From NCBI GenBank assembly GCA_035079385.1, contig JAVHKY010000023.1:7787501-7851500 (forward strand): 64,000 bases of DNA, written 5' to 3'. Numbering within the stretch: position 1 is the stretch's first letter; each line of letters opens with the position of its first letter. The stretch comes from Aspidiotus rigidus (Eukaryota > Arthropoda > Insecta > Hemiptera > Diaspididae). The notes under the pieces are model-generated. The model saw only the letters and a program-made list of their open reading frames with translations. It did not search any database and had not been told where the DNA came from. Below, piece after piece: positions 33,153 through 42,680 of the stretch. The position numbers and the translations under genes are program-made.

Positions 33153-34259
33153 TTATGAAGGAGGTGTAAAATCGTAAAAATAACGTATGAACGGTGTGAT
33201 AAATGTAGCACTGAGGTCATTTACGAGTTTTGTACCGATGGATTTTGAGGTGGAGATCGTTTCAACTTCTTCTAGACGGTTCAGAAGTTTCCCTTTAGGG
33301 CATGCTCGTAGAAGTTTTGCCGAGACGTAGGAAAAATCGTGTCCCTCCTCAAGGCAATGTTTTGCCATCGCAGAATCTGTGGCTTTCTTAGTATTGTAGG
33401 CAGTACGATGGTCTGAAATCCTGGTGGATAGAGAGCGACCAGTTTGCCCTATGTACTGGGAATCGCAAGCGCCGCAGGTGAGCCGGTAAACACCAGCGTT
33501 CTTTTCTGGTGGTATTTTATCTTTGAGCTTGATAAGGTTATTTATCGTGAGGACGGGATAAAACCCCACTTTGTAATTGTAGTGTTTTAGAAACCTTTCG
33601 AGTTTATACGACTTGTTGCCCAAGTACGGTAGCCGGATCCATTGCGTGCGGCCTGAGGTGACTGGAGTGTTTTGGTCGTCGTTTTGGGTTGGTGAAGAAA
33701 GGAGGAGGCGTAAGCTTTTTCGCCTGATCAAAGCCGGAATGTCGAGGTTTAGGCCGTTTCTGAGAGCTGTCTGTTCGATGCAGTGGATTTCCTTGCTTTT
33801 AGCTGCTGCAGAGAGAGGCAGGTGGAGAAGCCGATGGATGGCGTGGTTTATAATGGCAACCTTGTGTATCCTAGGATGGAGTGAACTGTTATTTATGGAG
33901 ACGCCGGAGTATGTAGATTTTCTATAAATCTCAAATTCAATCGTGAGGCCAAGAGGGGTAGGGACGAGGCGAAGATTGAGATCGAGATAGTTGAGTGAAC
34001 TGCCGCCAATTTCCAAAGTAAACTCCATGGATGCGTGGAAGTTGTTCATACTATCGAGGAACTGGTGCAGTTCATCATCTGAGCCATTCCAGATCCCTAT
34101 GACGTCATCAATGTACCTCGCGTAGTAGAAAAGAGCATTACAGTGAGTTGATAGAAGTTCCCCTTCCATGTGGTCCATGAATATTTCGGCGACCAGGGTG
34201 GAGAGTGGTCCACCCATAGGAAGGCCATCTGGAAACCGATATGTTTTTTCGCAGTTCAC
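33153..34259 (-). CDS. PLE-2 RT (C-terminal half) with GIY-YIG, minus-strand copy
   Basis: A 368-codon frame. It begins just before the RT motif GLPMGGPLSTLVAEIFMDHM, then has YARYIDDVIGIW (catalytic YIDD), LNYLDLNLRL, YRKSTYSGVSIN, WIRLPYLGN and VGFYPVLTINN. The GIY-YIG domain is GVYRLTCGACDSQYIGQTGR with Arg, a DHR helix, CLEEGHDF and LNRLEEVE. The N-terminal RT motifs are missing, so this copy is 5'-truncated and could act only as an endonuclease-like fragment. No stops inside. The right arm (34253-35101) encodes the same protein from SSLNYLDL onward. Confidence 0.88.
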   Translation of the reverse strand: MNCEKTYRFPDGLPMGGPLSTLVAEIFMDHMEGELLSTHCNALFYYARYIDDVIGIWNGSDDELHQFLDSMNNFHASMEFTLEIGGSSLNYLDLNLRLVPTPLGLTIEFEIYRKSTYSGVSINNSSLHPRIHKVAIINHAIHRLLHLPLSAAAKSKEIHCIEQTALRNGLNLDIPALIRRKSLRLLLSSPTQNDDQNTPVTSGRTQWIRLPYLGNKSYKLERFLKHYNYKVGFYPVLTINNLIKLKDKIPPEKNAGVYRLTCGACDSQYIGQTGRSLSTRISDHRTAYNTKKATDSAMAKHCLEEGHDFSYVSAKLLRACPKGKLLNRLEEVETISTSKSIGTKLVNDLSATFITPFIRYFYDFTPPS

Positions 34260-35101
34260 TCAACTATCTCGATCTCAATCTTCGCCTCGTCCCTACCCCT
34301 CTTGGCCTCACGATTGAATTTGAGATTTATAGAAAATCTACATACTCCGGCGTCTCCATAAATAACAGTTCACTCCATCCTAGGATACACAAGGTTGCCA
34401 TTATAAACCACGCCATCCATCGGCTTCTCCACCTGCCTCTCTCTGCAGCAGCTAAAAGCAAGGAAATCCACTGCATCGAACAGACAGCTCTCAGAAACGG
34501 CCTAAACCTCGACATTCCGGCTTTGATCAGGCGAAAAAGCTTACGCCTCCTCCTTTCTTCACCAACCCAAAACGACGACCAAAACACTCCAGTCACCTCA
34601 GGCCGCACGCAATGGATCCGGCTACCGTACTTGGGCAACAAGTCGTATAAACTCGAAAGGTTTCTAAAACACTACAATTACAAAGTGGGGTTTTATCCCG
34701 TCCTCACGATAAATAACCTTATCAAGCTCAAAGATAAAATACCACCAGAAAAGAACGCTGGTGTTTACCGGCTCACCTGCGGCGCTTGCGATTCCCAGTA
34801 CATAGGGCAAACTGGTCGCTCTCTATCCACCAGGATTTCAGACCATCGTACTGCCTACAATACTAAGAAAGCCACAGATTCTGCGATGGCAAAACATTGC
34901 CTTGAGGAGGGACACGATTTTTCCTACGTCTCGGCAAAACTTCTACGAGCATGCCCTAAAGGGAAACTTCTGAACCGTCTAGAAGAAGTTGAAACGATCT
35001 CCACCTCAAAATCCATCGGTACAAAACTCGTAAATGACCTCAGTGCTACATTTATCACACCGTTCATACGTTATTTTTACGATTTTACACCTCCTTCATA
35101 A
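34253..35101 (+). CDS. PLE-2 inverted 5'-truncated copy (connector and GIY-YIG)
   Basis: From SSLNYLDLNLRL to the stop the protein is identical to the minus-strand copy, through WIRLPYLGNKSYKL, the CGACDSQYIGQTGR GIY-YIG core and FITPFIRYFYDFTPPS at the end. The first few codons come from the junction and are not native. No RT catalytic residues. A product of the palindromic insertion rather than an expressed gene. Confidence 0.85.
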   Translation, partial: SSLNYLDLNLRLVPTPLGLTIEFEIYRKSTYSGVSINNSSLHPRIHKVAIINHAIHRLLHLPLSAAAKSKEIHCIEQTALRNGLNLDIPALIRRKSLRLLLSSPTQNDDQNTPVTSGRTQWIRLPYLGNKSYKLERFLKHYNYKVGFYPVLTINNLIKLKDKIPPEKNAGVYRLTCGACDSQYIGQTGRSLSTRISDHRTAYNTKKATDSAMAKHCLEEGHDFSYVSAKLLRACPKGKLLNRLEEVETISTSKSIGTKLVNDLSATFITPFIRYFYDFTPPS

Positions 35102-35182
35102 TATTCGTGTACCTGTTTGTTCATGTGATTTTCTCCTTGTACTCCACGTACTTCACTTAGCCCTTTCTTCGCTTTCATTGTA

Positions 35183-35225
35183 TTGCCCGATGATGAACGA
35201 CTAGCTCGTTCGAAACCGGTCGCAG
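35183..35225 (+). ncRNA. Hammerhead-like motif, PLE-2 right arm
   Basis: UUGC, core CCGATGA (U4 of the consensus is C), one extra T, stem II GAACGA / CTAGC / TCGTTC, GAAA, stem III CC/GG, TC, then GCAG, which closes stem I with one wobble. Same layout as PLE-1. The U4 change may lower activity. Confidence 0.45.
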
Positions 35226-35764
35226 CTTTCTCCGCGGTTCTTACTCATATTGATAACAGTTTTCGTGTTTCTACAGTGATTCGATTTATTGACTAATTTT
35301 TCGACTAATTCTTTTCCTTCTTTTTATTCGGTTTTTTCGGCTTATTTTTGAACTAAAAAAAAAAAAACCTCTCGGTTACATTTGACGTTCATTTATGTTA
35401 CTTTATTATTTTACACTCAAAATTTGTATACTTGACCATTTGGTCCTTGTTCAAAAAACATTACATCTTTCGTCTCGACCCGCGGAGTTATAATATCATT
35501 GTTACGTGCCTTCGTATTCGAAAAAACACCCTCTTAGATATTATGGCTCGTACATTTGAGGACACCATCAGTCTCAAAAAAGATGTTTCCCCTAATTGAG
35601 GAGTGCGCAGAAATGATGGTGGAACAGCACTTCAGGTGAGGTTGATACATTTGAAAATTGTGCTGCTATTGTTTTTGATGATCCAGATCACACCTGGTCG
35701 ATCATTTAACTTCGGGTGCACTATTCTGATTGAAGTACTAATTTTTTTTTAAATTTACAAGCTG

Positions 35765-36075
35765 CTAGCAGCCTGCCTTTGGGGCCATGAGTTCGATGAA
35801 ATTGAAGTTTGCTTCTCGTAGAAAGTTGAATATGTTGGGGATGGAGAGGAAGTCATCTGATAGTGCCTCTGTATGGTCGTGAGGGATGGGTGAGGAATCG
35901 CGGAGTTGGATCGAGTTGGGGCAGCAGAAGATGTGCTGAACGGATAGAGGAGGGAGGGTCAGATTTGCAATGAGAGTATGAGAGAGGCATAAGATGAGAG
36001 ATGAGAAGGGTATGTGTGAGTCTGGTGAGACCGATTCTGGCACGGGTGATGACAATTCCTTCTCTGCGTGGTAAC
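35765..36075 (-). pseudogene. LINE C-terminal fragment
   Basis: Minus-strand reading around 36070-35765 gives RARIGLTRLTH in one frame and LTLPPLSVQHIFCCPNSIQLRD in the next, matching the RIGHTKITH and LTVEHFFSCPRLLPLR end of LINE-A. A frameshifted 3' remnant. Confidence 0.65.
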
Positions 36076-36522
36076 AGATTATTTCCGTATAAAATACGTA
36101 CTCCTACGATATTTACAATACCTTCGATATTTACAATACCTTCCGAAGGGGCTGCTTAAGACTATTTACGACTGTCGAGAAGTAAGAGTTAATTACTGAT
36201 TACTGTACATTAATTTGTTGATGGTACTATTAAGGATGTACATTAGTTACCTCATGAATGTCAGGTATTGCGATTGCTATTCGATGAGTTTCTGGTAGAA
36301 AAAATTAACATTGTATTTGGCCTTTCGAATCTGTAAGCTTAATACCTCAAACACTAGTAGTATACAGGTGAGTAATCACCGAGAGGTTTTGTAAATCGCT
36401 ATATTTCAAAATATTTGCCCGACGCAAGCCTAATTGAACGCGGAAAAATTCTATCACTATATATTCTACAAATACTTTTCTTCTTTCTCTGGTATCATTT
36501 CCTTGACCCAAATTAAAAAACG
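36076..36522. other. Intergenic, no clear feature
   Basis: AT-rich DNA with the phrase GATATTTACAATACCTTC duplicated at 36108-36142. No gene seen. Confidence 0.4.
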
Positions 36523-37143
36523 CTATTGTTGATACACGAGATATTTATTCAATACCTCAACGTTTTTCTTTTCATTTTTCATTGAGGCTTGCACCTCTGC
36601 GCGGAAGAAATCGCCGTTGCTTGGTAAGAATGTCTTCAGGTGTTGACTCGATATTGCGTTCTCTCCTTTTTCAATAATTTTGAGCGCGTGTTTTAAGTCC
36701 GTAACATTCTGACCGGGTGTGCTTCCTACGAAGGAGATGATTGTGGACAATTTCAATTTCTGGTAGCCACAGGCCCGTAACATAATGGCCAGAACGTGGG
36801 AACAGCACGCTCGAGTTCCAAACGAACAAGAACAAGTAGCCAGCGTAACATGATGCAGAGTAGTTGTCTCAATCTGTGAAAGAGAAGACTTTTTAGCGTT
36901 TCAACTCCCAAACATGTACATTTTCATGTGAACAACATATTATTGTTACCTGAACTTGGTGCTCATCTTGTGAGGAGGAACGCACGCATCCATGGTATCT
37001 GCGTTGTGCGTTACCCTCAGCTGAATAATTCGCGAGAGTGCATCTCTCGCCTTTGACGACCAATTCGAGGACGTCTTTAACGTCTGGGACCAGCCCAACG
37101 TAGCGAAAAATATGAGTAATTAAGATTTTGGCGTCTCGTGGGT
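36523..37143 (-). CDS. SWIM zinc-finger protein, two 3' exons
   Basis: Two minus-strand exons, about 37143-36950 and 36873-36523, are joined at GTAACA...CACAG. The first encodes PRDAKILITHIFRYVGLVP.., LELVVKGERCTLANYSAEGN and CVRSSSQDEHQVQ. The second starts IETTTLHHVTLATCSCSFGT with CCSHVLAIMLRACGY: the CxC..CxH spacing is a SWIM zinc finger, found in transposase-derived and ubiquitin-related proteins. A Lys/Glu/Asn-rich tail ends at TAG (36525-36523). The acceptor before the first exon is CTTAG. Further 5' exons are not found: the Helentron-like copy 2 begins only about 70 bp upstream, so the gene may be truncated by it. Function unknown. Confidence 0.6.
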
Positions 37144-37218
37144 CCTAAGAAGGACCCACTTGACTAACGGAATCAACATTAATATCAACATTAATATTCA
37201 GCGATACAAAGAAACAAG

Positions 37219-37238
37219 CTATGTCGCGGGCGACATAG
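37219..37238. repeat. Terminal hairpin of the Helentron-like element, copy 2
   Basis: Identical 20-nt palindrome CTATGTCGCGGGCGACATAG, as in copy 1. Confidence 0.75.
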
Positions 37239-39464
37239 TATCAGGGTCGGCCTGAATCGGATTATAATATTAATTTTTCTTTATTTCAGTCAAAAGAGAC
37301 TCGTCAAAAATCCAATAAATTTTTCTGATCGTCGTTTGTTTCACTAAAAAGCGCAAAATTGAAATACTTCTGCTATATAGTTTATACTTTTTGCTTTTCC
37401 AACATTTGCTTTGCTTTTCACTTCCAAAACATGTCACCGCTTTTCGCTTCAAACTTTTCGCTTTTCGCTTCAAACTTTTCGCTTTTCAGTTAATTTCCAT
37501 CTCAGATATCTTAATAACTTCTTATCCTCGAAAAATCTAGTTGTTAATATTTTGAAGTTCCACAATTTGAAAATATTTCAAAGTCCAACAGTTGAAAATA
37601 TTCCTTTCAAAGTCCAACAGTTGAAAATATTTCCAAGTCCAAGAATTAAAAATGAAAAACTTTATTACAAGTCCGAGAAGTATGAAAATATTTCAAAGTC
37701 CAACAATTGGAGAATAATTCCAAGTCCAACAGTTTAAAATATTTTCAAGTCCAAGAAGTACAAAAAGTCCCTCGCCATCATTCTTACTCGCCTCTTACTC
37801 CGAGTATGGCAGTAAACCGACGGGTTACCCCATCTCAGTTACATAAACTTGCGGATGAAACGACAGAATGAGACAAACAAAACGCAATAACGCATAAAAA
37901 TAACCACACCTTACTGCATCGTGGACAGGCCGTGACGCGAGCGTCTGAACTTACCCCAAGAAAGAAAGAAAGAAACAGAAACAAACGCCCAACAACTAGG
38001 CATTCCATCAAAACAAAATTTTTGGATTCCAATACATATTCGTATACATTGCAAAATATTGATTGTGTAAGATGATATTTGGCTTCTAACACCAGGCGTA
38101 AGAACCGGCACTAGAAACTAAATGTACCTTGCAAGTTGAAATAATAAAATTTCGATAATTATTCATCCAAACTGTTCATCATACCTCATATACTTTCCAC
38201 TCAGGTACTCACGTTCTATCGAATAGAACTACAAACTCAGATTGGAGACTAGAATCATTGTAATTAGATACCGATTTTATGATCAGGATACTCAACAATC
38301 ATTCACTTTAGATTTTGGTCCAAGTACCACTGCACCATTCACATTGTTTGGACCAATTTCAGGGAATTCACATTTGATTACTCTATCTATATTCTTTCCT
38401 AATATTATTTACAACTCTCGTTATCAACGCACAAAAAAGCTTGAAAGTTTCAATTGTTAATAACGACAGTTCCGAATAATATTAAGAGTTCTGATTCAAT
38501 GTAAATCTGTATCAAACTATCACCTAACACTTCGAAAGAATTCAGAACAATTGGTTCATTTTGCGGATCATAATTAGTCGCCTCGGAATCAACCTACATT
38601 CTTGTATATTTATGCGTGTTTCTTCTGTGCGAAGCATACCCTTAATGCTTAACCAATGATAGGTTCATGAAAATGGTTTGTGCTTGTTTCAACATTATAA
38701 ATACAGATTCGAGTCTTCAATGAATAATTACAAGAATTCACATTTGATTACTCTATATATTCTTTCCCATCGCAATTAGGATGTTTGGTTCCATTCCTAG
38801 TCGATCTTTTCAATTGGAGAACGTTCGATAATAAAGACAAGACGCTACTATTTTTATTGTTTCATTCCTTCTCGTCATCACAACGAATTACTCAGCAGCG
38901 GCTAGCTAATTAATCAATAATATTCATAAATAAACTAACTGTTCCCAGATGAGAACGAAAATCCTATTCGGACCTAGCAACGGAGTGGCTGACACCTCGC
39001 GGCAGTTCTTAGAACTTAGGTTTCAACACACCACTACAAACATACATACGCACGATGCTGTTATCAAGGTTAGGATGAAATTCCCAATTTTGCATGAGAG
39101 TTCTGTATAATTGCTTCATAACTTTATTCAAATTCTTTCAATTCTTATGAAATATAACTCATTTGAAAGAAAATTTTCGACACCACAAACATATCCCCCT
39201 GAAGTTCTTCTCATACGTACAATATTTTCCGAGAAAAAAGTATCGAAAGTGTTTCTTCCTAGTATTTTTGATTTTCATCCTAACGTTGATAAGGCGCGAC
39301 GCTAGCGCGCAACGGGTCTGCTAGGTCCGAAATAAAGCATGCTTTGTAAACATTGCGTATACGTCGGTCGGTCGGTGTAATCAGTAATCTTCAACGTGGG
39401 AACATGAGGGGTGCTATCAGCCAGCCATCGCCGTAGTCGATGCTTTATTCTTATTGGTCTAGAA

Positions 39465-40400
39465 AAGTTTTATTATCATCATCATTCTGTCATTATTATC
39501 ACTCGGCTGTTTTAGTTCGAAATCGGAAGTTGGAAGAGAACACGCGACTGAACTGAAAAACCAAACGATGAGATTTATTTCAAAAATAATATTATTATTC
39601 AGAAATAATAACGAAACAAAATTCCAAATTGTCTGATAATATCGGACGACGTAGATATTTTAGTGCGTATTATTTATTCATGATCGCATCTAGCTTCGGC
39701 CTTTCGTGAATCATGAAATTCGGAACAAAGTAGAACTAGCCAAGAGTTCAACTCAAGATTTCCTGAGAATGGGTATTGTCCTGGTTTTCTGTTTTGTTTT
39801 GTGAGGAAAGTCGATCGGAGAAATAGAAAGTAGTTCGGTGTGTTTTTGATCGATTGCATAAATAGAATCGTGGTTCGAATTATGAATACAGAACGTGATC
39901 TATTATATCATCATCCTCTGTTTTGTATTATCACTCTGCTGTTTCAGTGCGATACTGTTCGAAATTGAAAGAGAACTGAATTAAGAAACGATGAGATTTA
40001 TTTCAGAAGTAGTTAATAACGAAACGCAACTGAAAATTGTTCCATAATATCGGAAGATGTAGATATTTTATTGGGTATTATTGATTCGCTTGATGGCATC
40101 TACCTTCGGTTTTTCGTGAATTATGAAATTCGGAACGAAGTAGAATTAGGCCTAGGTAGCCAACAGTTGAACTCGAGATTTCATGAGAATACCAATCCAA
40201 AATATTTCCCTGGTTTTCTGTTTTCTTCTGTGAGTGAAGTCGATTGGATGAAAAGACTGACAAGCGCGAGTGGACCATTACTCATTAATGGGAGAAAGAG
40301 TTTAAAAAGAGGTAGCGAGTAGTTCGATGTGTTTTTGACCCATTGCATAAATAGAATTGTGGTTCGAATTATAAATACAGAACGTGATCTTCGATCGCAT
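39465..40400. repeat. Diverged ~440-bp tandem duplication inside copy 2
   Basis: Segments starting ATTATCACTC.GCTGTTT (about 39495 and 39928) share AACGATGAGATTTATTTCA, AATATCGGA.GA.GTAGATAT, TTCGTGAAT.ATGAAATTCG and TCGATTG..TAAATAGAAT in order, at roughly 80% identity. Absent from copy 1. Confidence 0.65.
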
Positions 40401-40919
40401 GAAATGATATCTGATCTAATTTATTTATCAATTCGAATTATCTATGCAATACTGATAGATGAAAAATAAAATAGCATCAATTCTCGACTTCACTGGATTC
40501 AAGATTTCAAGGAACACCCATGGCAAATATACGCAGTTAGATAGAATTGTAATTTAAATTATGAATACAGAACCGCTTGAATTGATATCTGCTCTATTCT
40601 AGGTATTCATCAATCAAATTATTTGATACCGGTAGATATCTAATGAAGAAAATTTCATTGGTATTAAAATATGGCCATAATGAGATTTGGTGGGGTCTTG
40701 GAGAATTTCTGAAAAATAATAATTATATTATTGTTATTGAATAGGAGAAACCCAAGTCTTGCTGTTGACAGATTAAGGACTGAGACAGATGTAGGAGTAG
40801 GACAGAATGATATGCCAGCGCCTGGCGCTGTGATGGCTTAGTTCTGAACTGTGTGTGTGTATTGTGTATACGACGTGAAAACTATGAAAAGTGGGAATGA
40901 AAGTTCCCTCTGTTATGTA

Positions 40920-41165
40920 GACCGTCGTCCCGAATCAGCGAGCGCAAAGCGCCAGTCTGTTACCACAAATCGGCGAGCGCGAAGCGCGAGCCCATCACTA
41001 CAAAACCGCGAGCGCATAGAGCGAGGCTGTCAAGCGCCGTAAGTTTAGAATAACGAGCGCGAAGCGCGAGCCCGTCACCACGAGCGCGCAGCGCGAGTCA
41101 GCTCGCGCGAAGCGCGAGGCTGTCGGGCGCCGCAGGCCTAGCCGCCAGGCGCGCCGCAAGCGGCT
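40920..41165. repeat. GC-rich palindromic GCGAGCGCGAAGCGCGAG repeats
   Basis: About six irregular units based on GAGCGCGAAGCGCGAGCC / TCACCAC, ending CGCCAGGCGCGCCGCAAGCG. Much GC-richer than the rest of the window. Each unit is nearly self-complementary and would form hairpins. Confidence 0.7.
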
Positions 41166-41267
41166 AGTAAATTTATAATTTGAATCAAATTTATTAATAC
41201 GCTGATGAATGCAAACACGCAATCCAAGATAGGAGAAACAACACAAAAACACATTAGGCTAGGCGTA

Positions 41268-42482
41268 CGTACACGGTACAAAGAACTAAAGACACGAAAC
41301 TACACAGCATACGGCTCACTCGACCATGACGTCAGCGTCTTAACTCAGCCGAAGAAAAAAGTGATTACAATATGGTCGGCTTCCGCGACGCGAGCCGACC
41401 CTAAAAACAAGGAACAACAAATGAACGAAAAATTTACGACACAACGAGGCAGAGTAACTGGCAAAACAAGGCTGAGACAGGCTGAGTAAACGTATCTGAT
41501 AAGAACTCTACTCCCGTGGTACGATATCCATTCGATCATATCTTCTTTCTCGCCACATATCTAACGTATGACGCTCGATAAGGGCTTGATTGAAAGCTGA
41601 AAGTTCCTAGATTCTCGTAACACCCATTTCAAACATTAAATATTTATTTCCAAGAATATATTCGACGATTGACGTACACGGTACAAAGAACTAAAGACAC
41701 AAAACTACACAGCATACGGCTCACTCGACCATGACGTCAGCGTCTTAACTCAGACGAAGAAAAAAGTGATTACAATATGGTCGGCTTCCGCGACGCGAGC
41801 CGACCCTAAAAACAAGGAACAACAAATGAACGAAAAATTTACGACACAACGAGGCAGAGTAACTGGCAAAACAAGGCTGAGACAGGCTGAGTAAACGTAT
41901 CTGATAAGAACTCTACTCCCGTGGTACGATATCCATTCGATCATATCTTCTTTCTCGCCACATATCTAACGTATGACGCTCGATAAGGGCTTGATTGAAA
42001 GCTGAAAGTTCCTAGATTCTCGTAACACCCATTTCAAACATTAAATATTTATTTCCAAGAATATATTCGACGATTGACGTACACGGTACAAAGAACTAAA
42101 GACACGAAACTACACAGCATACGGCTCACTCGACCATGACGTCAGCGTCTTAACTCAGACGAAGAAAAAAGTGATTACAATATGGTCGGCTTCCGCGACG
42201 CGAGCCGACCCTAAAAACAAGGAACAACAAATGAACGAAAAATTTACGACACAACGAGGCAGAGTAACTGGCAAAACAAGGCTGAGACAGGCTGAGTAAA
42301 CGTATCTGATAAGAACTCTACTCCCGTGGTACGATATCCATTCGATCATATCTTCTTTCTCGCCACATATCTAACGTATGACGCTCGATAAGGGCTTGAT
42401 TGAAAGCTGAAAGTTCCTAGATTCTCGTAACACCCATTTCAAACATTAAATATTTATTTCCAAGAATATATTCGACGATTAT
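41268..42482. repeat. Three head-to-tail copies of a 405-bp unit
   Basis: Units start at 41268, 41673 and 42078, each beginning CGTACACGGTACAAAGAACT and ending in TATATTCGACGATT. They are almost identical (for example CGAAAC/AAAAC and GCCGAAG/GACGAAG changes). Each holds a GGTCGGC..GCCGACC hairpin. The 64-codon minus-strand ORF found in each is just a product of the repeat. Confidence 0.92.
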
Positions 42483-42680
42483 CAAATGCTCTTTTTCTCT
42501 TATGGAAAATAGCACGTAAAAAAGTTGTTTACATTTTTTCTAGGAGGTATCGATTACATATCGATCTCATATCGATTCGTTTTTATCACTGAAAACTCGG
42601 CCCACATCTACGATTCAGTTCTATCTTACAAAGAAGGAACAGCAAAAATAGGTATAGGAAATCAGTAGTCGGACTAACTC

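Larger units (their letters stand above)
32714..35575. mobile_element. Penelope-like element PLE-2: near-perfect 1.29-kb-arm palindrome in a P450 exon
   Basis: The left arm 32714-34003 and right arm 34251-35540 are inverted copies of equal length (1290 bp) around a 247-bp unique spacer (34004-34250). The longer copy is on the minus strand and the 5'-truncated copy on the plus strand. Thirty-five extra bases (35541-35575) lie between the right end and the right target-site duplication. Encoded C-terminal proteins are identical in both arms, so the structure is very young. The junction shares only a GC microhomology. Formation by template switching or twin priming is inferred. Confidence 0.9.
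32282..35635 (+). pseudogene. Clan-3 (CYP6-like) cytochrome P450 first exon, split by PLE-2
   Basis: Membrane-bound monooxygenase of the xenobiotic and endobiotic CYP3 clan. The ATG at 32282 opens MLFILLLLCAVIAFCFY, a signal-anchor helix. Later come LIFGASFDLLLGRR, YVGIYDMMKPILFIRDPELI, FSYFHDR and WKIVRNKLSSTFSSSKLKKMF, the usual N-terminal P450 order. At 32713 the exon stops at PLE-2. It resumes exactly in frame at 35589 as PLIEECAEMMVEQHF and ends at donor GTGAGG (35636). The 13-bp duplication AAAAAAGATGTTT at 32701-32713 and 35576-35588 marks the insertion. The haem-binding exons are not in the following DNA. On this haplotype the product would truncate soon after residue 144. Confidence 0.85.
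37215..42592 (-). mobile_element. Helentron-like non-coding element, copy 2
   Basis: Same ends and internal order as copy 1, from CAAG plus hairpin at 37215-37238 to TTTTTATCACTGA at 42592. Relative to copy 1 it carries an extra 2.2 kb (about 38963-41165) and a triplicated 405-bp unit (41268-42482), and lacks the nested hAT. Small ORFs inside (for example 38242-38460) are matched in copy 1 but differ by amino-acid changes and frame length, so they are not genes. The element ends 88 bp before the ATG of the CRAL-TRIO gene, so it may have replaced or supplied promoter sequence. Confidence 0.6.

Noticed and set aside
34327..34641. 104-codon ORF antisense to the PLE-2 endonuclease region, duplicated at 33613-33927
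   Set aside because: Shadow frames of the real PLE coding strand in each palindrome arm.
41345..42349. Three identical 64-codon minus-strand ORFs
   Set aside because: They are simply the same frame in each unit of the 405-bp tandem repeat; composition and context are non-coding.
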